Shown here in pieces: positions 17,881 through 26,157 of a stretch of 64,000 bases of DNA. This stretch comes from Nakamurella deserti (GTDB lineage Bacteria; Actinomycetota; Actinomycetes; Mycobacteriales; Nakamurellaceae), in the NCBI RefSeq assembly GCF_003260015.1, contig NZ_QCXS01000003.1:62001-126000 (forward strand). The letters are read 5' to 3'. The position numbers and the translations under genes were made by a program. The notes beneath the pieces are model-generated. The model was not told where the DNA came from, ran no database searches, and worked only from the letters and a program-made list of their open reading frames with translations. Within the stretch, counting starts at the first letter, position 1. Each line of letters begins with the position of its first letter.

Positions 17881-20318
17881 TCGGCGGTCTCCGCTTCGGG
17901 GATCGGGTGAGGTGGGTCGGGTGTGGTGGCCGCTGCGGTGTCGGCGGTGGCAGCGGGCGTCGGGTGCGGCGGGGCCGGTCGCGGCGCCGGGCGGGGGCTT
18001 CCGGTGCGCCGCCGCGGCGCTCGCGCACCTGGGCGGGGGTCGGTGGACGTCGGACCCGGTCGTGCTTCCGGGTCCGACGATGGGGCGACAGCGGGCACGT
18101 CGTCGTCATGCGTCGCATCGGAAGGCACCGCGTCGGCAGGCGTGTCGTTCGCCGGCGTGGCCGCAGCAGGCGTGGCAGCGGCAGGCGTGGCCGAAGCCGG
18201 CGTGTCGTTCGCCGGCGTGTCGTTCGCCGGCGTGGCCGCAGCAGGCGTGGCCGCAGCAGGCGTGGCCGCAGCAGGCAGGGCGTTCGCCGGCGTCGCGACA
18301 TCAGGCGACACGCCGGGAGGCGCGGTGACAGCGAGTCGAGCGTCGACGGGCGCCGCTACTCCACGCAGGGCGTCGGCAGGCGTCGCGGACAGGGTCGCGG
18401 CACTCCCGGCCGATGCTTCTTCGCTGGAAGCGCCGGTGGCCCCGGCGCCGTCGGTGGGAGCAGTGGCAGCGCGCGCCCGAACCGAGCCCGGACCCGCTGC
18501 CGGCGCCGCCGAAGCATCCGACGGGGTCGTGCGCGACTCCCGCGACGAGCGCGCACCCGCCGCCGATGACGCCCCGCCGTCCGACGATCCGTTCGTCCGT
18601 GATGCTCGCGCCGAACGCGGACCCGCTGCCGTTGCCGCGCCGTCCGACGAGCCCGCCGTGCGCGAGGCCCTCGACGAGCGAACGGCGGCCGGCGTCGCCG
18701 CGCCGTCCGGCGGCCCGGCCCTGCGCGACGCCCTGCGTGGTGCTGCAGCCGGCGGTGCACCCACCGCGTCGGAGACTTCCCGCGGGCGGGGGGCCGCCCG
18801 TGGCGCAGTCGGGGCAGCCAAAGCGTCCGCCACGGCCGGCGACGCGGCGGACGTCGCCGTCGGTTCCTGCTTGGGCGCATTCGCCGTGGATCGCGTTGTC
18901 GGGGTCGCGGTCCCGGCCGGTGCGGGACGGGTGGCCCGCCGGGTCGCGGTGGCCGGGAACTCGTCGACCGCCTCCTGCAGCAACGGTCCGAAGTCGTCCA
19001 GGTCGGGCATCGCGTCGCGGTCGGCGGTGAGCCCGAAGAACACCCGGCCGTTGTAGGACGTGACCGACACCGCCAGGGTCTGCCCCTGCGAGAGCGGCGC
19101 CACCGGATACATCGCGTCGACCGGGATGCCGGCCGCGTACAGCGGCACCTGCGGCCCGGGCACGTTGGTGACGAGCAGGTTGTACAGCCGCCGGCCGAGC
19201 TGCGAGCCGACCCGGGCGCCCAGGATGTGCAGCGTCGACGGCGCGAAGCGGCCCAGCTCCATCAGCGAGTCCGCGGCCACACTCTGCCCCGACTCCGTGT
19301 GGCCGGCCATCGCGAACGACACCTGGTGCAGCCGGATGACGGGATTGGGTTCGGACACCGGAAGGTCGATCAGGTACGACTCGACCGGCGCCGCCGTGTC
19401 GGCGGCGGTGCGCACCGAGACCGGCACCAGCGCCCGCAGCGTCGTCCCGGGGAGCACCGGCTCCCCCCGCGACACCAGGAACGACCGCAGCGCCCCCGCG
19501 ATCAGGGTCAGGATGATGTCGTTGATGGTGCCGCCGTGGGTGTCCTGGATGGTCTTCAACCGGCGGAGGTCCACCGACACCCCGGCGAACCGGCGGGCCC
19601 CGCTGACCGGCACGTTCAGCATCGATCGTGGCGCCGGCCGGACGGCCCGGCGGGCGACGTGCCACATCCCGGCCAGCGTCCGACCGACCCCGTCCACGGT
19701 CGCCCGCACGTCCAGCGCGGCCAGTCGGACGGCGTCGACCACCTCGGCCGGACGGGTCGAGATGTCCACGACGGCGTCGACCACCAGGTCGATGTCGCTG
19801 GGCGCCGGGGTCGGCAGCCAGGGCCGTTCGGTGACCGGGCGGGGTTGCGGCGTGAGGTCGAGGATGGCGGCGGCGACGTCGACCGCACCCATCCGATCGA
19901 CCATCGCGTGATGCGTCTTGTTGATCAGCGCCACCCGGCCGTCCGACAGGCCCTCGACGACGTAGAGCTCCCAGAGGGGACGAGACCGGTCCAACGGCCG
20001 CGAGATCAGTCGGCCGACCAGGTCGGCCAGTTGAGCGTCCGACCCCGGCTTCGCGAGCGCCGAGCGCCGTACGTGGTACATCAGGTCGAAGTCCTCGTCG
20101 TCGACCCACACGGGCCGGGCGAACCGGCCGGGCACGAACCGCACCTTCTGCCGGTACCGCGGCACCAGCGACAGCCGCGCCTCCACGAGCTCGACGATGG
20201 CGGTGTAGTCGAACGGGCCGGTGGGCTGCAGGATGACGACCCCGCCGACGTGCATCGGTGTCGTCGCGTCCTCGGTGTAGAGGAAGCCGGCGTCGGCGGG
20301 AGAGAGCCGGTCAGTCAT
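17877..20318 (-). CDS. Wax ester synthase/diacylglycerol acyltransferase with long repetitive C-terminal tail
   Basis: WS/DGAT bifunctional acyltransferase that would make triacylglycerol or wax esters for storage. Residues 1-460 are the complete enzyme. The catalytic HHAMVD occupies 136-141, and the opening MTDRLSPADAGFLYTEDATTPMHVG, PLWELYVVEGL, GTINDIILTLIAGALR and NVPGPQVPLY are all present. Family members are about 450-480 residues, whereas this one has 813. The extra 350 residues are Ala/Pro/Thr/Ser/Arg-rich, with repeated SRASRT-type blocks followed by ATPAA/NDTPA pentapeptides. Coding frame and codon bias stay consistent to the shared stop, so the tail is likely translated. The ATG at 20318 was chosen because upstream sequence lacks homology and CAACAT lies 7 nt before it. 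The next gene overlaps. Confidence 0.93.
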   Translation of the reverse strand: MTDRLSPADAGFLYTEDATTPMHVGGVVILQPTGPFDYTAIVELVEARLSLVPRYRQKVRFVPGRFARPVWVDDEDFDLMYHVRRSALAKPGSDAQLADLVGRLISRPLDRSRPLWELYVVEGLSDGRVALINKTHHAMVDRMGAVDVAAAILDLTPQPRPVTERPWLPTPAPSDIDLVVDAVVDISTRPAEVVDAVRLAALDVRATVDGVGRTLAGMWHVARRAVRPAPRSMLNVPVSGARRFAGVSVDLRRLKTIQDTHGGTINDIILTLIAGALRSFLVSRGEPVLPGTTLRALVPVSVRTAADTAAPVESYLIDLPVSEPNPVIRLHQVSFAMAGHTESGQSVAADSLMELGRFAPSTLHILGARVGSQLGRRLYNLLVTNVPGPQVPLYAAGIPVDAMYPVAPLSQGQTLAVSVTSYNGRVFFGLTADRDAMPDLDDFGPLLQEAVDEFPATATRRATRPAPAGTATPTTRSTANAPKQEPTATSAASPAVADALAAPTAPRAAPRPREVSDAVGAPPAAAPRRASRRAGPPDGAATPAAVRSSRASRTAGSSDGAATAAGPRSARASRTNGSSDGGASSAAGARSSRESRTTPSDASAAPAAGPGSVRARAATAPTDGAGATGASSEEASAGSAATLSATPADALRGVAAPVDARLAVTAPPGVSPDVATPANALPAAATPAAATPAAATPANDTPANDTPASATPAAATPAAATPANDTPADAVPSDATHDDDVPAVAPSSDPEARPGPTSTDPRPGARAPRRRTGSPRPAPRPAPPHPTPAATADTAAATTPDPPHPIPEAETAE
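18110..18310 (-). repeat. In-frame 15-bp minisatellite in the DGAT tail
   Basis: About twelve 15-bp units, such as GCCGGCGTGTCGTTC and GCAGGCGTGGCCGCA on the plus strand, encode pentapeptides of the ATPAA and NDTPA kind. The period is a multiple of three, so copy-number change would keep the frame. Confidence 0.8.
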
Positions 20319-20331
20319 GCCGTCGATGTTG
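20319..20331 (-). promoter_or_regulatory. Possible -10 element of the DGAT gene
   Basis: On the minus strand CAACAT (20331-20326) is followed by exactly 7 nt and the ATG at 20318. The hexamer is a weak match, but the spacing equals that of other genes here. Confidence 0.35.
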
Positions 20332-20438
20332 GCACGGATGGTCCGGGGGCGGGTGCACGCCCCGGCCGGCGACCGGGACGGGGTTCTCCGGCGGAGCGAC
20401 GTCGCCACCGCCGCGACGGGTCGGCGTGCCGGGCGCGG

Positions 20439-21713
20439 TCAGGCCCCGACGAGTTCCGACGTGCGCGCGAGGGCCGCGAGTCGGGTGCGCAGCTCGGACT
20501 TCGGCGCCGCCTCGGACAGCCCGAGCCCACGCGCCCAGGCCGCATCCGTGGCCGCCCGGTCGTCGGGCAGCACGGTGGCCTCCTCGATCCCGGTGAACCG
20601 TCGCAGCGCGGCGAGGGCGTCGGCGGCCGGGCCGACGCTGGAGCGCACCCGGTTCAGCACCACCTCCGGCGTCACCCCGGGCAGCGTCTCCCGCAGGTCG
20701 GACAGCGCCCGGACCAGCCGTTCCATTCCTGGCGGGTCGGCGGAGCCCACGACCAGGACCCGGTCGGCGGCGTCCAACAGGGTCAGCGTGGCCCCGTTGC
20801 GGCGCGGCGCGAGGGTGTCGAAACTCAGCTCCTCGTCCGCCTCGATGGCGAAGCCGCAGTCGGCCACCGTGACCGTGGCCAGCTGCCGGGCGGCCGTCAG
20901 CAGCGGAGCCAGCGAGGAGGGCCTGATCTCCGGCCAGCGGTCGGAACGCGCGATTCCGGTGAGCAGCCGCAGACGCGGTCCGACCGCCCAGCAGAACCGG
21001 TCGAGATCGGCCGGTCCGAGCCGGCCGTTGGCCGCCGCCCGGCAGGCGCCGGCGAGCCCGGGTGACTCCTCCAGGACGCCGAAGGCGCTGGCCAGCACGC
21101 CGCCGTAGACGTCGCCGTCGATCAGCAACGCTTCGGTGCCCTGTGCGGCGAGCGCGTCGGCGAGTCCGGCGGCGACGGTGGACCGTCCCGGGGCACCCGT
21201 CGGGCCCCACACCGCGACGAGTCGCCCGGGCGGGCCGGTCAGGTCGTCAGGTGGCTGATCCGCGGCCGGTGGCTGGGTGCCCGTGGGTGGCAGCGCCGAC
21301 ACGGGGTCGGCGGCTACTCCCGGTGGTGGCTCGACGGCGCGGCGGTCGGCGACCGCCTGCCGGGCGACGGCCAGCACCGCGTCCGCACCGTCGGTGTCGC
21401 CGACGAGGGCTTCGACACCGAGCCGCTCGAGCCGGGCGCGGGACCGGGTGTCGCCGGAGGCGAACACCCCGACCACGGTGACACCGGCGGACCGCAGCCG
21501 CTGCACCGCCTCGGTGTCCAAGCGCCGGAGGCTCCCGTCGACCACGGCGATCCGCGCCCGTCCGGTCGCCGCGGTCGCGAGCACCTCACCGATGTCGGCG
21601 CACCGCCGTACGACGGTCATCGGCGCGCCCGGACGCTCGAGTGAGGTCACCAGGTCGCTCTCCCACGGCTGGCCCGACCCGGCCGTCACCACACCGGGGA
21701 CCGCGCCGCTCAT
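20439..21713 (-). CDS. CpaE-like MinD/ParA-family ATPase
   Basis: A 424-residue protein with an N-terminal receiver-like alpha/beta domain (about 30-125), a Pro-rich linker (about 130-160) and a MinD/CpaE ATPase domain. The deviant Walker A reads VWGPTGAPGRSTVAAGLA, with Arg where the second conserved Lys would be. This variant is seen in actinobacterial CpaE-like proteins. ALLIDGDVYGG matches the Walker A-prime Asp region. CpaE proteins normally localise Flp/tad pilus machinery, but no pilus genes are present. The ATG overlaps the stop of the SAF protein gene, so the two probably work together. Its true role is unknown. Confidence 0.8.
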   Translation of the reverse strand: MSGAVPGVVTAGSGQPWESDLVTSLERPGAPMTVVRRCADIGEVLATAATGRARIAVVDGSLRRLDTEAVQRLRSAGVTVVGVFASGDTRSRARLERLGVEALVGDTDGADAVLAVARQAVADRRAVEPPPGVAADPVSALPPTGTQPPAADQPPDDLTGPPGRLVAVWGPTGAPGRSTVAAGLADALAAQGTEALLIDGDVYGGVLASAFGVLEESPGLAGACRAAANGRLGPADLDRFCWAVGPRLRLLTGIARSDRWPEIRPSSLAPLLTAARQLATVTVADCGFAIEADEELSFDTLAPRRNGATLTLLDAADRVLVVGSADPPGMERLVRALSDLRETLPGVTPEVVLNRVRSSVGPAADALAALRRFTGIEEATVLPDDRAATDAAWARGLGLSEAAPKSELRTRLAALARTSELVGA

Positions 21714-22354
21714 GCGCCGGCCACCAGGACGACGACGGCCTCGCCCTGCGGCAGGGTGCGGACCAGCTCGTCCGCGGTGCGCGCGTCGACCAGCACCGCC
21801 ACCTGGAACTGGGTGGCGGACGCTCCGGACAGTCCACCGGAGGATGGCGCGGTCACCGACTGGACGGTGAGACCACCGTCGAGCAGCTCGGTCTCGACGG
21901 TGGTGTCGCCCCCACTGAGCGACTCACGGCTGAGGTACAGGTCGATCACGGAGCCGTGGTCCACCCCCGGAGGGAACTTGTCGGCCGGTACCGGGACCAC
22001 CACGATGCGACCGTCGGGCGGGTCACCCAGCGACGCGGCCGGCACCAGCTCGCCGGCCTGCAGCGGGGTGCCCACGGTGCGGCCGACCGGGTCGGATCCC
22101 GCACTGACGTACCGGCCACCCGCCTCACCGAGGTTGACGTCGAGCGGCTCCAGATCACCGGCGGTGAGCACCGTGCCGACCGCGAGCGGGCGGGCCGCGG
22201 ACCAGATCGGCGCGGTCTGGGAACTCGCCGCGACCACCCGGGCGCCGACGACCACGGCGACGACGACCAGCAGGATGCCGCCGACGACGCGCGGGTCCAG
22301 CCAGCGCGGGGTGGTCAACCGACGCGGCGACCGTCCCGGTGCCTGCGTTGCCAT
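21710..22354 (-). CDS. SAF-domain membrane protein (CpaB/RcpC-like)
   Basis: A 214-residue protein with one transmembrane helix (about residues 24-44, VVGGILLVVVAVVVGARVVAA) and an extracytoplasmic SAF domain (about 50-115: ARPLAVGTVLTAGDLEPLDV, VGRTVGTPLQAGELV). The layout is that of CpaB/RcpC/FlgA-related proteins, which chaperone pilus or flagellar assembly. No pilin, secretin or TadA gene is near. The ATG at 22354 has GGAGAG about 9 nt upstream; an in-frame extension to 22399 lacks conservation. The stop overlaps the CpaE-like start (ATGA), so the pair forms an operon. Confidence 0.82.
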   Translation of the reverse strand: MATQAPGRSPRRLTTPRWLDPRVVGGILLVVVAVVVGARVVAASSQTAPIWSAARPLAVGTVLTAGDLEPLDVNLGEAGGRYVSAGSDPVGRTVGTPLQAGELVPAASLGDPPDGRIVVVPVPADKFPPGVDHGSVIDLYLSRESLSGGDTTVETELLDGGLTVQSVTAPSSGGLSGASATQFQVAVLVDARTADELVRTLPQGEAVVVLVAGA

Positions 22355-22541
22355 GAACTGCTCTCCTCGTGGTGCGGAACGCCGACGCTGCGGGCTCACG
22401 GTGTGGATGGTCGGGACTCGGAAGGCGCGGTCGGTGCCAGAATCACATCAAAGACGTTCAAGCGTGTCCGTCGACGGCGTTGTCCACAGACATCGCGGCG
22501 CGGCACCCCGGTGGACCGGGACAGCAGAGGAAGGACCCCGG

Positions 22542-22778
22542 GTGACGACCGAACGTTTCCTGACGCTCGCCGACGTGGCGGAGATCCTGAACATCTCCAT
22601 GTCGCAGTCGTACGCGCTCGTGCGCAGCGGCGATCTGCAGGGCATCCAGATCGGTGGCCGCAACCAGTGGCGGGTGGAGCGGACCAAGCTCGAGGAGTAC
22701 ATCGAGCAGGCCTACCGGCGGACGGCCGCGCAGCTCGCCGAGCTGCCGGCCGAGCTGTCGGAGACAGCGGAACGCTGA
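22542..22778 (+). CDS. Excisionase/MerR-like DNA-binding protein
   Basis: A 78-residue winged-helix protein of the excisionase-family HTH group. FLTLADVAEILNISMSQSYALVRSGDLQGIQIGGRNQWRVERTKLEEYIEQAY spans residues 5-57 and contains the helix-turn-helix and the wing (IGGRNQWRV). Such proteins are widespread in actinobacterial chromosomes without any phage, so excision is not implied and transcription control is more likely. AGGAAGG precedes the GTG at 22542. It is divergent from the SAF-CpaE operon across 187 bp, which makes that operon a candidate target. No integrase or attachment site is seen. Confidence 0.85.
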   Translation: MTTERFLTLADVAEILNISMSQSYALVRSGDLQGIQIGGRNQWRVERTKLEEYIEQAYRRTAAQLAELPAELSETAER

Positions 22779-22889
22779 CGTCCCGCCGCGGACGGATCCA
22801 CCGTCGGCCCGGGCCACCGTCGCGCCCCGCCGACGATCACGACGGCGCGAACGGCATGTGAGACCACGCGGCACGACCGGTCCGGAACC

Positions 22890-23340
22890 GGCCGCGTGAC
22901 CGACGATGACCGAGCAGGAACGAGCCGCGGTACGCCCCGCCCGGGACGAGGCGGCGCCGTCGCGCCGGTGGGTGCAGCCACCGCCCGATCCGACGTGCAG
23001 CACCGACCTGCAGTCATCTCCGCCGTCGGAACCGACCTCGTAGCCGACGAAGACCGGGCAGGAACGGGCCGCGGTACGCCCGGCCAGGAAAGGCGCGGCG
23101 CCGTCGCGCCGGTCGGTGCAGCCACCGCGCGACCCGACGTGCGGCACCGGCCCGCGGTGACCGCCGCCGCCGGCACCGACCTCGTAGCCGACGACGACCG
23201 AGCAGGAACGGGCCGCGGTACGCCCGGCCAGGAACGGCGCGGCGTCGTCGCGCCGGTCGGTGCAGCCACCGCGCGACCCGACGTGCGGCACCGGCCCGCG
23301 GTGACCGCCGCCGGCCGGACCCGGCGGATACCCGCCCGCT
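22890..23340. repeat. Three tandem copies of a 144-bp unit
   Basis: The anchor GACCGAGCAGGAACG (with GGGCAGG in copy 2) occurs at 22908, 23052 and 23196, exactly 144 bp apart. Copies 2 and 3 are nearly identical; copy 1 is more diverged. The gene-free stretch 22779-23350 contains only this array and short flanks. The frames are open on both strands, but no start site, codon bias or known domain supports a protein. Confidence 0.85.
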
Positions 23341-23350
23341 GTCGCCGCCC

Positions 23351-23908
23351 TCATCCGAGCGGCGCCGATCGGATCACCAGCACCGCGGCCAGCGGCACGA
23401 GAACGACACCTTGGACCGCGCCACTTCGGCGCGTCTCCCAGGCTGCGTGCGCGGCGAGCTCGAAGAAGTCGGCACCGACGCGGTCGATCGTGCCGGACAG
23501 GTCGGTCCCGTGGGTGGTGTGGACCGTGACCGCGGCACGGTCCCGCGCCACCGACCGGACCGCTTTGCGCAGGTCCAGACGACCGTCGACGGTTCCCAGG
23601 CCCGGCCCGGTGCGGCGTGACAGTCCTTCGACCCAGGCCACGGCCGACCAGGCCACGAGCAGATCGACCCCTGCCGACTCGCGGAGCAGCACGAAGTCGG
23701 GACCGACACGATCCAGCACGCCTGTCACCTGACGATCGCCGGCCAGCCGCAGGCGCACGGTGCTCCCCAGGGCGCCGACCAACCGTTCGACAGCCGGTAC
23801 CGCACCGAAGGCGACCCGGGCACGATCCGCCTGCTCAGCGTCCTCGGCGGCATCGAGGAGTTCCTCGAACTGCCGGTCGAGGCTGTCGAACAGATCGTCC
23901 CAGCGCAT
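23351..23908 (-). CDS. Protein with two LSm-like beta repeats
   Basis: A 185-residue conserved-looking protein of unknown function. It begins with a short acidic helical segment (MRWDDLFDSLDRQFEELLDAAEDAEQADR). Two similar halves follow: GSTVRLRLAGDRQVTGVLDRVGPDFVLL (about 47-74) and AAVTVHTTHGTDLSGTIDRVGADFFEL (about 122-148). The shared pattern of strand, G-x-(L/I)-D-R-V-G-x-D-F and strand resembles the Sm/LSm fold. A role in RNA binding is possible but unproven. I chose the ATG at 23908 after a GGTGGGGG stretch; the upstream in-frame extension lacks this character. It abuts the 144-bp array and is divergent from the LysM gene. Confidence 0.65.
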   Translation of the reverse strand: MRWDDLFDSLDRQFEELLDAAEDAEQADRARVAFGAVPAVERLVGALGSTVRLRLAGDRQVTGVLDRVGPDFVLLRESAGVDLLVAWSAVAWVEGLSRRTGPGLGTVDGRLDLRKAVRSVARDRAAVTVHTTHGTDLSGTIDRVGADFFELAAHAAWETRRSGAVQGVVLVPLAAVLVIRSAPLG

Positions 23909-24076
23909 GCCCCCACCAGAACACGCCGGCGCCACAGGCTGTGCGTACTTGCACCAAAGATGTGCGGCGAATGGATGAACAGCGTCCCTCCGAGTGAATG
24001 GCTGTCGCAGTGTGGGCAGCAGGCGGCCAGCGACTCCTTCCAACGGTCATGATTCGAGCGTTTGATGTTGTTTGGC

Positions 24077-24111
24077 TTGACTTGGCCCCTGGCCCTTCTT
24101 ACGGTGCACTG
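24077..24111 (+). promoter_or_regulatory. Full promoter of the LysM gene
   Basis: TTGACT (24077-24082), a 17-nt spacer and TACGGT (24100-24105), then 6 nt to the ATG at 24112. It is the best -35/-10 pair in the window and predicts a leaderless or nearly leaderless mRNA. Confidence 0.65.
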
Positions 24112-25341
24112 ATGGCGAACGACAGCAAACAGCGTCAAATGCAGCGATCTGCGCCCGGATCTCTCGGTACGTTGAGGGCGTGGTCGGTGCTCATCGGCGT
24201 TGCCGCGACCCTTGCTGTCCTGGTCAGCGTTCTGCCGTCACCAGCGGACGCGTTCTCGGCGCAGGTTCCGGCTGGCGTCTCGGCACAGCTGGATCACGCC
24301 GCCCTGGTCGTGGCGACCGTCGTGACCTGGACCCTCGTCGCGTGGCTCGCCGGAGTCCTGATCCTCTGGCTCGCTGCCCATACGCTCCTACGCGGTCGGC
24401 GCCGGAACGTGGTCATCACCCGACTGGCCCAGCTCCTGTTGCCCAAGACCCTGCGCGGCATTGTCATCACCGCTGTCGGAGTCGGGGCGATGGCGGCCAT
24501 GGCCGGATGTGCGCCGGGAGCAGCCGCCGACACACCGATCGCCACGAGCCCCGGCAGCACCTCCGGCACGGCACCGGGGTTGACGGTGGACCTCGACTGG
24601 CCGGTCGATCCCCCGCTTGCGACAGCGCCGGACCCCGTGACGGAACCACCACCGCCGCCACCGTCGTTGGTCCCCACCGCCTCCATCACCTCCGCGGCTC
24701 CGGACACGATGACGGAACCACCGCCGCCGCTATCGGTGGCCAAGGGCTCCATCACCTCCCCGACGCCGGACAGCCCGCCTCCACCGCCGGCCGGTGTCGC
24801 GAGCACCACCGCAGCGGATGCGCCGGACGCAGCGGACGAACGTCCGACGACGAGCGCCGGCACACCCTCGGCCGAGGTCGCCGGGTCCCCCGCGACCGCC
24901 GACGTCGCCGAAGCAGCTCCGAAAGCGGCGACCACGACCGCAGAATCCGGCGTCCTCGGAACCGTCCAGGCACCCACGGCCGACGACGGCACCGCCGCCG
25001 ATCCGACAGACCTGCCATCCGCCTCGGCGCCACCGGCAGCAGAGCCGGCCCCGCCACCGGGCGCCACTCCGCCCGGCGCAGCCACCGACGGGTCCGCTTC
25101 GCCGCCCTCCGCGCCGTCCGCACCGGCGTCACCGTTCTCGACGGTGACCGTGGTCGCCGGCGACTCCCTGTGGTCGCTGGCCGCCGCCCACCTTCCAGCT
25201 GACGCCACCGACGTCGATGTCGCCCTCGCCTGGCCGCACTGGTACGCGTCGAACCAAGCCCTCATCGGTGACGACCCCGGGCACATCGAGCCCGGCTGGC
25301 AGCTCACCATTCCGTCCGACCGAGAGGACCTCCCGTCATGA
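24112..25341 (+). CDS. LysM-domain membrane protein with Pro-rich linker
   Basis: A 409-residue envelope protein. The N-terminus has three hydrophobic segments (about 24-44, 61-91 and 119-139), the last ending in a lipobox-like AAMAGC. Residues 145-340 are a Pro/Thr/Ala-rich linker with (E)PPPPP blocks, probably spanning the wall. The C-terminal 55 residues form a LysM domain (VVAGDSLWSLAAAHLP...VALAWPHWYASNQALIGDDPGHIEPGWQLTIP) for peptidoglycan binding. The ATG at 24112 has a complete promoter directly upstream. The stop overlaps the start of the Rv3235-like gene (ATGA). Actinobacteria often pair such a LysM protein with an Rv3235 homologue next to secA. Confidence 0.85.
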   Translation: MANDSKQRQMQRSAPGSLGTLRAWSVLIGVAATLAVLVSVLPSPADAFSAQVPAGVSAQLDHAALVVATVVTWTLVAWLAGVLILWLAAHTLLRGRRRNVVITRLAQLLLPKTLRGIVITAVGVGAMAAMAGCAPGAAADTPIATSPGSTSGTAPGLTVDLDWPVDPPLATAPDPVTEPPPPPPSLVPTASITSAAPDTMTEPPPPLSVAKGSITSPTPDSPPPPPAGVASTTAADAPDAADERPTTSAGTPSAEVAGSPATADVAEAAPKAATTTAESGVLGTVQAPTADDGTAADPTDLPSASAPPAAEPAPPPGATPPGAATDGSASPPSAPSAPASPFSTVTVVAGDSLWSLAAAHLPADATDVDVALAWPHWYASNQALIGDDPGHIEPGWQLTIPSDREDLPS

Positions 25342-25997
25342 CCACCGCGCTCTCCACAGAGACCCGCACCTCGCCCCCGACCGCGACCGACGCCGTGCCG
25401 ACGGAGCCGGTGCCCACCCGTCCGGCGCCGTCGCCGGCGCGTCTGCGTGCCGGCAGAACCACGCCGGTGGGCGCGGCGACGGCCCGGCCGTTGCCGGCGC
25501 GGCGCATGTACCTCGTGCCCGTGCCGGACTCGGAGCCGCCGTTCGACGACGAGCGGCCGGGCTACGGGCCGGTCGCGGGGTCGGCGGCCCGATGGACCCT
25601 GTCCCGGTCGATCGGCGCACCGGTCGCGGACTGGACGGTGCCGGGCTGGTGCAACGACGCTGACATGGGCGTCAGCCGAACCCGCAGCAGCGCGCTCCCC
25701 GACCCACGCCAGACTGCCGGGGTGCTGTCGCGGGCAATTCTCGAAGCGTTGGCCGGGTTGCGTCAGCTCAACCAGCTGAGCACCCACTGTTCACCGGAGG
25801 TCTTCGCCGGTCTGAAGGTCCGGGTCCGTGCGGGAGGCAGCCCGCCCAAGCTGATGTCGGTGCGGGCGAGCGAGCCCACCGACGGAGTCGCCGAAGCCAG
25901 CGCGGTGTTCCGCCGGGGCAACCGGGCGGCGGCGCTCGCATTCCGGATGCAGGGCATCGACGGTCGGTGGCGGGTCACCGAGTTGCAGATCGGCTGA
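25338..25997 (+). CDS. Rv3235-like protein (DUF6459)
   Basis: A 219-residue protein of the uncharacterised Rv3235 family. The first 75 residues are Pro/Ala/Thr-rich. The conserved C-terminal domain carries LSRAILEALAGLRQLNQLSTHCSPEVFAGL (about 136-165) and closes with GIDGRWRVTELQIG at the extreme end, which is the family signature. No signal peptide or membrane segment is present. Translation is coupled to the LysM gene. Position upstream of secA matches mycobacteria. The conserved neighbourhood hints at an envelope or secretion role, which is inference only. Confidence 0.88.
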   Translation: MTTALSTETRTSPPTATDAVPTEPVPTRPAPSPARLRAGRTTPVGAATARPLPARRMYLVPVPDSEPPFDDERPGYGPVAGSAARWTLSRSIGAPVADWTVPGWCNDADMGVSRTRSSALPDPRQTAGVLSRAILEALAGLRQLNQLSTHCSPEVFAGLKVRVRAGGSPPKLMSVRASEPTDGVAEASAVFRRGNRAAALAFRMQGIDGRWRVTELQIG

Positions 25998-26157
25998 TCC
26001 GGGCTCTTCACCGTCTTCGAGGAAGTCCGCACGGGCCGAACGCGACTGGGTGTCGGGGCCCGCTCCGGCCATGTGTCGCAGTCCGGTCGCCCACACCGTT
26101 CCAGCGAGGTGCGTGCGGTCCGTCGCGCCGACCACGCCCGCAGCGGTGGCCCCGATC

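Noticed and set aside
22542-22778. Prophage excisionase
   Set aside because: The HTH class is common in chromosomes. No integrase, attachment repeats or phage genes are nearby.
22712-23354. Repeat protein encoded by the 144-bp array
   Set aside because: Several frames are open because of GC bias and a period divisible by three. None has a ribosome binding site or third-position codon bias.
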